Source of the DNA: Candidatus Stahliibacteriota bacterium
GTDB lineage: Bacteria; Hydrothermota; Tepidihabitantia; SM23-42
Direction of reading: 5' to 3'
DNA: 8,098 nt
Assembly (NCBI GenBank): GCA_030670605.1
Contig: DAOVBK010000056.1
Location: 1-8,098 of the forward strand
The notes under the pieces: model-generated
What the model was told of the DNA's origin: nothing
The model's database searches: none
The model's input: only the letters and a program-made list of their open reading frames with translations
Program-made: the position numbers and the translations under genes
Shown here: positions 1-4,907 of the stretch, piece by piece
Layout: each line of letters begins with the position of its first letter
Position numbering within the stretch: the stretch's first letter is position 1

Positions 1-1
1 C

Positions 2-184
2 TATGAACGTATCACCGAAGACTTTGATGCACTCGTATGGCACATAGAACCTGGTTTCAGGATACGGATCAAGGAATTTGCGTTTGACTTTCACCTGAAT
101 ACTGATACGTTGTTTGAGGACGACGAATTCACGCTCTCGATATTCAAAAGCTTCGGCATCGAGCTGAACTTCGGAAAATTCTGA
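2..184 (+). CDS. 3' end of a probable outer-membrane beta-barrel protein (partial)
   Basis: Frame 2 is open from the window edge to a TGA at 182-184, giving 60 residues of a C-terminus; the start lies outside the window. The last part alternates hydrophobic and polar residues (FTLSIFKSFGIELNFGKF) and ends in phenylalanine. A terminal amphipathic strand ending in an aromatic residue is the recognition signal used by the BAM machinery for outer-membrane beta-barrel proteins. This is a family-level inference from about 20 residues, and no specific porin or channel family can be named. It is the only protein gene on the plus strand and points away from the minus-strand block, with only the tRNA and repeat-rich spacer between. 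An ordinary soluble protein with a beta-rich C-terminus cannot be excluded. Confidence 0.6.
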   Translation, partial: YERITEDFDALVWHIEPGFRIRIKEFAFDFHLNTDTLFEDDEFTLSIFKSFGIELNFGKF

Positions 185-574
185 TACAAGACAGATACTA
201 GATGTCAGATGCTAGATGTCAGTCAAGAAATCGACTAGTGTCTCGCATCTAGAATCTAGCATCTGCAGTGTCTTAACGAATGCGAACAACGACAGACGAT
301 TAGCGAAACGGGCTTCTCTCTCGACATCGAGTCTCGAGACGAGATGCATGCTCAATAACGTTAGACGATCTGGCATACGTCGTGTATCTTAGCGCTCAGC
401 GGAAGGAAGTAGCTAATACCTGACGTGGCCAACACGGCGTAAGCCCCTTGCACCGCGTCAGTGAGTGTCGGGGAAGGGGGATAAGAAACAGGGGATAGCT
501 GAGAGACGAGAGGGGATAGTGAAGGAATTCTTTCACTAAGCCCTAAACCCTGTGCCCTAAGCCCTGCCGTTTAA
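185..574. other. Gene-free spacer with short repeated words
   Basis: There is no credible reading frame on either strand. The start holds an 11-base direct and inverted repeat cluster (198-265). The octamer GGGGATAG occurs at 491-498 and 512-519, and GCCCTAA occurs twice just before the tRNA (539-565). A near-palindrome around 519-537 (GTGAAGGAATTCTTTCAC, pairing with one G-T) could fold. No clear promoter for the tRNA is visible. The character matches the repeat-module spacers elsewhere in the window. Confidence 0.55.
198..265. repeat. 11-base direct repeat plus 11-base inverted repeat after the outer-membrane gene
   Basis: CTAGATGTCAG occurs at 198-208 and again at 212-222, a 14-base period. 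CAGATGCTAGA at 206-216 is an exact inverted match of TCTAGCATCTG at 255-265, so the transcript can form a stem with a 38-base loop. It sits 14-80 bases past the stop codon of the partial gene. There is no T-run, so it is not an obvious intrinsic terminator. It could protect the 3' end of the mRNA or be only a decayed mobile repeat. Confidence 0.6.
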
Positions 575-647
575 GGGGGTGTAGCTCAGCTGGGAGAGCA
601 GTGCGTTTGCAACGCACAGGTCAGCGGTTCGAATCCGCTCACCTCCA
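575..647 (+). tRNA. tRNA-Ala (anticodon TGC)
   Basis: A full cloverleaf of 73 bases can be drawn. The acceptor stem is GGGGGTG (575-581) with CACCTCC (640-646), including one G-T pair; discriminator A is at 647. The D-arm stem is GCTC/GAGC (584-587, 596-599). The anticodon stem is GTGCG/CGCAC around the loop TTTGCAA, placing anticodon TGC at 608-610. The T-arm is AGCGG/CCGCT around TTCGAAT. The TGC anticodon reads GCA and, by wobble, other alanine codons. The 3' CCA is not encoded (ATT follows), so CCA-adding enzyme is needed. The gene is isolated and not within an rRNA spacer in this window. Confidence 0.97.
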
Positions 648-648
648 T

Positions 649-676
649 TTCCCGAGGAGCCATTGCTCCTCGGGAA
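649..676 (+). terminator. Perfect 12-bp hairpin directly after tRNA-Ala
   Basis: TTCCCGAGGAGC (649-660) is exactly complementary to GCTCCTCGGGAA (665-676) with a CATT loop, beginning two bases past the tRNA 3' end. The position suits a tRNA transcript terminator or processing barrier. The T-run expected of an intrinsic terminator is missing on both strands, so the terminator role is inference. Confidence 0.4.
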
Positions 677-754
677 GTCCCAAATCCCAAACACCAAACC
701 CCAAGGAAATCTCAAAACACAGATTACGCAGAAACTCCGCAGAGAGCGCAGAAA

Positions 755-786
755 ATCGTATTGGTGACTCGTATTTCGTATTCGTA
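755..786 (+). repeat. 32-base dispersed repeat, copy 1
   Basis: This 32-base CGTATT-rich stretch matches 2668-2699 in the same orientation with only two differences, at offsets 14 and 21. The two copies lie in different spacers 1.9 kb apart. Internally it is itself repetitive (TCGTATT words). Confidence 0.8.
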
Positions 787-936
787 TTCAACCTCTCACT
801 CTGTTCGAGATCTTCGACGAGTACGACTTACGATGGACGAATACGGCATTCGGCCTATCTGGGTTAGATTTGCGCGGGTTCGCGTTATAGGGTTTGTTTG
901 GAACTTGGTTCTTACGACGTCATTAGTTCTCGATGC

Positions 937-962
937 CCCAGCCCTTTTGGCAAAAGGCTGGG
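937..962. repeat. Imperfect hairpin in the spacer
   Basis: CCCAGCC (937-943) pairs with GGCTGGG (956-962), and TTTT (945-948) pairs with AAAA (952-955) around a GGC loop, with one bulged C at 944. It is not followed by a T-run on the plus strand. It is probably a repeat module rather than a terminator. Confidence 0.5.
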
Positions 963-1089
963 TTACTCGAACAGTAATAAGTTGTATTCTTCGAGCGAGC
1001 GTAAGCGAGCCTGCCCTGAGTTAGTCGAAGGGAGGAGAAGTGTGTTCAGGCATTGGGTGAATTGGGATACGGGGTGCGATAACCCTTGT

Positions 1090-1227
1090 GTCATTGCGAG
1101 TCCCGATTCATCGGGGCGCCTGCCCCGTAGGATCGTAGATCGTATGGGGTGGCAATCTCAAGATTTCAGAGGAGATTGCTTCGTCGCTCTCTCGATCCCT
1201 CGAGACAAGTTCGCTCCTCGCAATGAC
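1090..1227. repeat. Nested palindromic REP/MITE-like element (138 bp)
   Basis: The ends are exact 11-base inverted repeats, GTCATTGCGAG (1090-1100) and CTCGCAATGAC (1217-1227). Inside lies a second inverted pair, GCAATCTC (1152-1159) and GAGATTGC (1172-1179), plus a short GC hairpin CGGGGC/GCCCCG (1112-1127). The arrangement 'TCATTGCGAG ... GCAATCTC ... GAGATTGC ... CTCGCAATGA' is one I know as a very common palindromic intergenic repeat in many bacterial and metagenome-derived genomes. It encodes nothing. A half copy occurs at 2734-2777. Confidence 0.8.
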
Positions 1228-1333
1228 AGTTACGGGATACAGGATTCACCGTTCACTTTTCCCAATTCCCCATTCACAATCCACTCTTTGACTCTGTGAC
1301 TTTTGGACTCTTCGACCTTTGCTTATTTACTGT

Positions 1334-2233
1334 CTACTGCTTACTCCCTACTGTCTTTCTGAGTATTCGCAAGAAATTACCACTAAAAACCTTTTCTATC
1401 TCTGCTTTTGTATATCCCCTCTCCCCGAGCTCTTTCTCAAACTTACTGATGCCCTGCGGGCTTGCAATCACTGCATCGTCAATGCCATCAAAATCGCTGC
1501 CGATCGCGGCTGCGCCAATGCCGAAATTATCCTTGATGTAGTCTATGTGATCAGCAACGCTGTGACCACCGAGATGGTATTCAGAGAAATTGACACCAAC
1601 GACGCCGTCTTTCTGGGCAATTGCCTTGAGCGCGCGATCCGAGATGTTTCTCATGAACGATGGCCTTAATGCTCTAACACATGAGTGCGATGCGATAACA
1701 TGGTTGTCTGATATCTCACACACATCGAGCGCCGTTCTTGTCGAGGCGTGAGACAAATCGAGAACAACATCGTAGTTGTTCAGTTCACGCACAAAATCCT
1801 TCCCCCTCCTTGTAAGACCCTTCTTGTCGCTATCGAGTGCTGCATGCGCCAATGCATTCGAATTGTTCCATGTTATTGTGAACACACGCACACCAAGGTC
1901 GTAAAACGTCTCAAGCTGCTTGAATGTGTTGTCAAAGATATGACCTCCCTCAACACCAAGAAGGATATTTGTTTCTGTCTTGCTGATTTCTTGATGAGTG
2001 CGGATAACATGTATGCGCCTCTTTTCGTGAATGTATGCGAGAGTTGACATGATCAAAGTCACAGCCTCAACAAAGGGAAAGTGTTTGCCCGGCTCCACAA
2101 AGTGTGCGAAGATCGCACCACGGTAATGCTCACGAAAGAGGTGTTCAGGAATAACATGTCCGAATTGTCTACTCTTTATATTGTGTGGTGTATCACAATG
2201 GAGGTCAAAAATCAGTGATGCTCTACTTGACAA
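1334..2233 (-). CDS. M19-family (renal/membrane dipeptidase-type) zinc dipeptidase
   Basis: This 299-residue protein carries the full M19 metal-site signature: DLHCDT near the N-terminus (His12, Asp14), GVEGGH with the bridging Glu95, DLSHAS (His162), ASHS (His183) and GSDFDG (Asp247). A GNFLRI motif stands near the C-terminus. Family members are binuclear-zinc enzymes that hydrolyse dipeptides, often with a D-residue at the C-terminal position; exact substrates here are unknown. There is no signal peptide, so it is probably cytoplasmic. The start is TTG at 2233: a TGA lies two codons upstream, no ATG or GTG precedes the first metal ligands, and AAGAAGG (2243-2249) sits nine bases ahead. The start lies inside the last codons of the upstream remnant ORF (overlap 2223-2233), suggesting coupling. 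The last residues (KTVGSKQ) are encoded within a low-complexity 'TACTGTCTACTGC' spacer-type word. Confidence 0.93.
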   Translation of the reverse strand: MSSRASLIFDLHCDTPHNIKSRQFGHVIPEHLFREHYRGAIFAHFVEPGKHFPFVEAVTLIMSTLAYIHEKRRIHVIRTHQEISKTETNILLGVEGGHIFDNTFKQLETFYDLGVRVFTITWNNSNALAHAALDSDKKGLTRRGKDFVRELNNYDVVLDLSHASTRTALDVCEISDNHVIASHSCVRALRPSFMRNISDRALKAIAQKDGVVGVNFSEYHLGGHSVADHIDYIKDNFGIGAAAIGSDFDGIDDAVIASPQGISKFEKELGERGYTKAEIEKVFSGNFLRILRKTVGSKQ

Positions 2234-2447
2234 TCCTCACTACCTTCTTTCTCGCTATTGAACCATCGACAGCAAGGATCATGTAGTATATACGTGCATC
2301 CACAGTTTTGTCGCCGTCATTCACTAGGTCGCCAGCATGCATGATAGAATCAAACGAATATGCTACCATCCTATTAATAACTGATTGATGTACAGCAGAA
2401 TCACTTCTCCTATCGCCAAACGCAACAAATGAGGAAGTTTCCCTAAT
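2223..2447 (-). pseudogene. Metallophosphoesterase remnant fused to a C-terminal sorting-like tail
   Basis: An unbroken 74-codon frame, bounded upstream by TAA at 2457-2459, encodes two recognisable ends of a larger protein. The front, SSFVAFGDRRSD ... SIMHAGDLVNDG, matches the first two metal-binding blocks (GD-x-R and GDLVxxG) of calcineurin-like metallophosphoesterases. The GNHE and later histidine blocks are absent. The back, ARIYYMILAVDG...RKKVVRIVK, resembles the 'GxYfyrL..dg....kKvvl' tail of T9SS/FlgD-like sorting domains. Intact relatives are usually several hundred residues, so an in-frame internal deletion is the simplest explanation (inference). No ATG, GTG or TTG exists before an internal ATG at 2369; the codon at correct distance from the Shine-Dalgarno sequence is ATT. 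It lies 19 bases after the small membrane gene and overlaps the M19 start. It could instead be a real short protein, which seems unlikely. Confidence 0.65.
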
Positions 2448-2458
2448 ATAGACTCCTT
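2448..2458 (-). promoter_or_regulatory. Shine-Dalgarno sequence ahead of an ATT codon
   Basis: AAGGAG on the minus strand (2453-2458) is followed by five bases and then ATT at 2447-2445, in frame with the metallophosphoesterase remnant. The site is good enough that the ancestral start was probably here, as ATG. Confidence 0.5.
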
Positions 2459-2466
2459 ATGCGTGT

Positions 2467-2610
2467 TTATTTGACAAGTATACGATAAAGAATGTATACT
2501 ATCACAGCCGTGATGATTATGCCAATACCGACAAAGCGAAATGGCTTACCATACTTCTTTCTCGGTATGAGCCGACCCTCGTTGCGATCGTATCTGCTCT
2601 TTATCGGCAT
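2467..2610 (-). CDS. Small single-span membrane protein (47 aa), unknown function
   Basis: I do not recognise a family. The 47 residues begin MPIKSRYDRNEG, carry a very basic stretch (RKKYGKPFR, residues 17-25) and then one hydrophobic segment, roughly residues 26-46 (VGIGIIITAVIVYILYRILV), ending in Lys. By the positive-inside rule the basic N-terminus should be cytoplasmic with the helix at the extreme C-terminus, like a tail-anchored microprotein. The ATG is well supported: AGGAGG stands five bases upstream on the minus strand (2616-2621), the strongest ribosome site in this part of the window. It is the first gene of a short minus-strand set with the phosphoesterase remnant and the M19 dipeptidase downstream. 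With an intact frame, a strong ribosome site and a clear membrane segment, it is probably real. Confidence 0.72.
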   Translation of the reverse strand: MPIKSRYDRNEGRLIPRKKYGKPFRFVGIGIIITAVIVYILYRILVK

Positions 2611-2667
2611 ATCTGCCTCCTGCTGACATATGGAAATTGGGTAAGGGTTCGGAAGCTGGAGAAATTC

Positions 2668-2699
2668 ATCGTATTGGTGATTCGTATATCGTATTCGTA
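2668..2699 (+). repeat. 32-base dispersed repeat, copy 2
   Basis: It matches 755-786 at 30 of 32 positions in the same orientation. It lies about 60 bases upstream of the small membrane gene, so it may fall within that gene's promoter region or leader. Confidence 0.8.
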
Positions 2700-2733
2700 G
2701 AAGTGGCTAATAGCTCATGGCATATGGCCAATT

Positions 2734-2777
2734 GAGATTGCCGCGTCGTCCCGCGGTGCAGGACTCCTCGCAATGAC
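2734..2777. repeat. Half copy of the palindromic element
   Basis: GAGATTGC (2734-2741) and CTCCTCGCAATGAC (2764-2777) match the right half of the 1090-1227 element (GAGATTGC at 1172, CTCCTCGCAATGAC at 1214). The interior is shorter and diverged, with a CGCG-rich centre. The left half is absent, so it is a degenerate or solo unit. Confidence 0.7.
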
Positions 2778-2958
2778 CTTCCTGATACCTGTTATTCTAA
2801 TATCCACTTCCTGATAACCAGATGTCCTGATAGCCATCTTTTCGCTCACAATTCACCATTTACCATTCACATATCCTTTTGCCTTTTGTCTTTTGCCCTT
2901 TGACTTATAGTTTGCGCCTATTCGCGTTAGATTCGCGTCTATTAGCGTCGTTCACCAT

Positions 2959-4350
2959 TCACTCCAAACGTTCCACGAGTGCCATTAGTATCTTTTCCTG
3001 AATTCTCTCAATTCGTTTCCGCGGACATGTGAAGTTGTTGAACATCATTGAAAAACAGTATTCCCGCTCATCAATAGTGAAGTACCCAGACAAACATGAT
3101 ACCGCGTCTAGTGTGCCTGTTTTTGCACGCATCGAAGCGGTGAACCCTTTGAATCTCCGCTCGAGCGTACCCTCACCAGAACGCGGCAGTAATTCATAGA
3201 AGGTGCTGTGATATTCGGAATTGTGCATGTAGCGGAGGACCAGCACAAGAACATATGGTGAAACAAGATTGTGACGCGACAAGCCAGAACCATCCCAGAG
3301 TGATACCCCACTCGTATCAACACCAGTCAGGTAGAGAAGGCGTTTCAACATACGTACACCAGCGATGAAGCTCCCCTCCTCGTAGTATTGAACACCAAGT
3401 GTCTTGAGTAGCATTTCAGAGTATAGATTATCACTCTCAATACTTATTTCATGAAGGATGTCACCCAGCGGTGCAGAAATCGCTGAATCTACTATCATGC
3501 TACTCTCTGAGAGTTGTGCCGCCTGTGCAGCATTAGAAACGCTGACGACATCTCCTTGTACTTTTATACCTGCATTTTCCAATTGTTCCTTGAAGTAGTA
3601 CCCTGCAAACAACGCTGGATTTCTGACAGCAACTTCGATGTTTCGTTCGCGGCCATTCCCAATACCACCGATCACATAGATGGTGTTCCTATCCCAAAGA
3701 CGGTAGATGATTATGCTATCTTCACCTGCTTTGGTTATCATATCACTGACGAGTGTGACATACTCGGTTGCAGGCTCAAGTGAAACATCAGCACGCTCGC
3801 CACGCTTCGTTGCCTTCATTCGTACATTCACCGTATTCTTATTCACGGAGAGTGCCGATACTTCTGCAGCATATCGTGCATCAAGATAATGCCATTCCCA
3901 ACCGACCGGCAACCTCTCATAGCGAAAGGAATTCTCTGTCAGAATAATATCCGGAAAGTAACTATCAACGATAACAACATTACCCGATATGGTGCTTATC
4001 TTTTTCCTGACGAGTGTTGCTGCAAACGACTCGAGGTCAGTCAAAGCCAGTGTTGGATCCCCCCTACCAACAATAACGACATCCCCGTTCAGCTTTTCTG
4101 CCTTTATCGTGCCTGTTGTGGCGAGTAGGGTCTTGAATCGGAAGTCAGGATCGAGGAACCTAAGGGCTGTGGCAATCGTGATAATCTTCATGTTTGAAGC
4201 AGGAATAAACAACCGTTTTGCATTACGCGCATAGACGATACTGTCGTCCGTGAGATCAGCAACACAGATCCCATACTGTGCAGTTGCGAGGTCCGGCTGG
4301 TTCAATATGCTGTCAACGGAGAGTATTGAGAGAAGCACGATAACAATCAT
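2959..4350 (-). CDS. dacB: D-alanyl-D-alanine carboxypeptidase / endopeptidase, PBP4 type (peptidase S13)
   Basis: The 463-residue length is normal for PBP4/DacB. All three penicillin-binding motifs are present: SxxK as SNMK (Ser52 nucleophile, Lys55), SxN as SDN (306-308) and KTG (410-412). The family blocks GRGDPTL (95-101), DGSGLSRHN (353-361) and LPRSGEGTL (388-396) are also there. The enzyme trims the terminal D-Ala from peptidoglycan stem peptides and/or cuts D-Ala-DAP crosslinks in the periplasm. The N-terminus is hydrophobic (MIVIVLLSIL) as expected for export, but lacks the usual positive charge before the hydrophobic core. The ATG overlaps the yceD stop as ATGA, which fixes this start; GAGGAAG lies about 11 bases upstream. 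It is the last gene of the coupled block. Its TGA lies inside a spacer repeat word (TTCACCATTCAC). Confidence 0.95.
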   Translation of the reverse strand: MIVIVLLSILSVDSILNQPDLATAQYGICVADLTDDSIVYARNAKRLFIPASNMKIITIATALRFLDPDFRFKTLLATTGTIKAEKLNGDVVIVGRGDPTLALTDLESFAATLVRKKISTISGNVVIVDSYFPDIILTENSFRYERLPVGWEWHYLDARYAAEVSALSVNKNTVNVRMKATKRGERADVSLEPATEYVTLVSDMITKAGEDSIIIYRLWDRNTIYVIGGIGNGRERNIEVAVRNPALFAGYYFKEQLENAGIKVQGDVVSVSNAAQAAQLSESSMIVDSAISAPLGDILHEISIESDNLYSEMLLKTLGVQYYEEGSFIAGVRMLKRLLYLTGVDTSGVSLWDGSGLSRHNLVSPYVLVLVLRYMHNSEYHSTFYELLPRSGEGTLERRFKGFTASMRAKTGTLDAVSCLSGYFTIDEREYCFSMMFNNFTCPRKRIERIQEKILMALVERLE

Positions 4351-4907
4351 TTGTTGCGGTGCTTCCTCTTCGGTGGTGTCTGCTTTTTCGAGAGCTGCGG
4401 CGTAAAGGTACCGGGCTGTTCAGCAGTACAATCACATGTATACTTATTCTTGCTCCTGCCGCAGACAGGACAGAGACCTTTGCAATCTTCCTTGCACACA
4501 GGTGCAATCGGGATGGCGAGTACAATCGCCTCGCGAATGCCGATTGCCACGTCAAGCTGCGAACCAGTGTAGTGAACCCTTTCAACATCATCAGGCTGCA
4601 GAATAACATTCTCTTTATCATTGTATGGATCTTTACCACGTACGTATACGAGGTGCGCGTCTGATGCGCAGGTGCCATCATACGTCTCGAGACAGCGAGA
4701 GCAGTTGAACTGTACGCTGAAATTGACAGCGAAATCCGCGACAATGCCGATCGTCGACCTATTTAGTTTTACACGCGCATCGATGTGTTTGAACCGCTCA
4801 ACACGTTCATCGACGAGTGCAAGCTCGCTCGCATGTATCTCATCGAATTCAATGACAGTTTCTTCTCTTACTTCTGCTTCAGTGATAAGAAATTTGGAGG
4901 AAGTTAT
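4347..4907 (-). CDS. yceD: YceD / DUF177 family protein, with an apparent ATA start
   Basis: This 186-residue protein has the DUF177 layout: a central CSRC pair (Cys69, Cys72) after the 'V.F.V.F.CSRCLE' strand, and a C-terminal CKEDCKGLCPVCG (Cys138, 142, 146, 149) followed by CDC (158-160). The family takes part in accumulation of 23S rRNA / large-subunit assembly in bacteria and chloroplasts. It ends in a basic tail (PPKRKHRNK). The frame is open from 4925 to 4347 but has no ATG, GTG or TTG before GTG at 4550, which would remove two thirds of the protein. ATA at 4907-4905 has AAGGAG eight bases ahead and overlaps the upstream TAA as ATAA, mirroring the neighbouring GTGA and ATGA junctions. 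Unlike the common yceD-rpmF order, dacB follows. A sequencing error (ATG to ATA) is the main alternative. Confidence 0.88.
   Translation of the reverse strand: MTSSKFLITEAEVREETVIEFDEIHASELALVDERVERFKHIDARVKLNRSTIGIVADFAVNFSVQFNCSRCLETYDGTCASDAHLVYVRGKDPYNDKENVILQPDDVERVHYTGSQLDVAIGIREAIVLAIPIAPVCKEDCKGLCPVCGRSKNKYTCDCTAEQPGTFTPQLSKKQTPPKRKHRNK

Larger units (their letters stand above)
648..1333. other. 686-base repeat-mosaic spacer
   Basis: Open frames here are not believable as genes: they have no recognisable domains or Shine-Dalgarno sequences and consist of repeat modules. In order I see: the post-tRNA hairpin; a C/A-rich stretch of CCCAAA/CCAAAC words (677-705); a CACAGATTACGCAGA module (about 719); a CGTATT-rich module (755-786) also present in a later spacer; an imperfect hairpin (937-962); a CCCTGAG...GTCGAAGGG palindromic word (1014-1032); the nested palindromic element 1090-1227; and TTCACC/CATTCAC words with CTTTGACTC words (1248-1320). 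No promoter or RNA gene is evident. Confidence 0.6.
2611..2958. other. 348-base repeat-rich spacer between dacB and the small membrane gene
   Basis: No gene is seen. It holds the ribosome site of the small membrane gene (2616-2621), the second copy of the 32-base repeat (2668-2699), a half palindromic element (2734-2777), CTGATA words (2781-2835), TTCACCATTTACC/CATTCAC words (2850-2870), TTTTGCC words (2877-2900) and a TTCGCGTTAGATTCGCG module (2920-2945). No convincing promoter or terminator was found for the flanking genes. Confidence 0.55.

Noticed and set aside
898..1299. 133-codon plus-strand open frame
   Set aside because: It is composed of repeat modules including the whole nested palindrome; no ribosome site, domain or coding pattern is visible.
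185..1333. CRISPR array
   Set aside because: Repeated words are short, diverged, unevenly spaced and differ in type; there are no regular repeat-spacer units and no cas genes.
575..1333. tRNA-anchored integrative element
   Set aside because: No integrase gene and no second copy of the tRNA 3' end were found in the window.
4347..4550. yceD as a 67-aa protein starting at GTG 4550
   Set aside because: The same frame continues upstream for 119 more codons that carry the family's N-terminal domain and first cysteine pair.
4313..4744. 143-codon minus-strand open frame overlapping yceD and dacB
   Set aside because: It is an out-of-frame shadow of yceD, whose cysteine motifs lie in the other frame.
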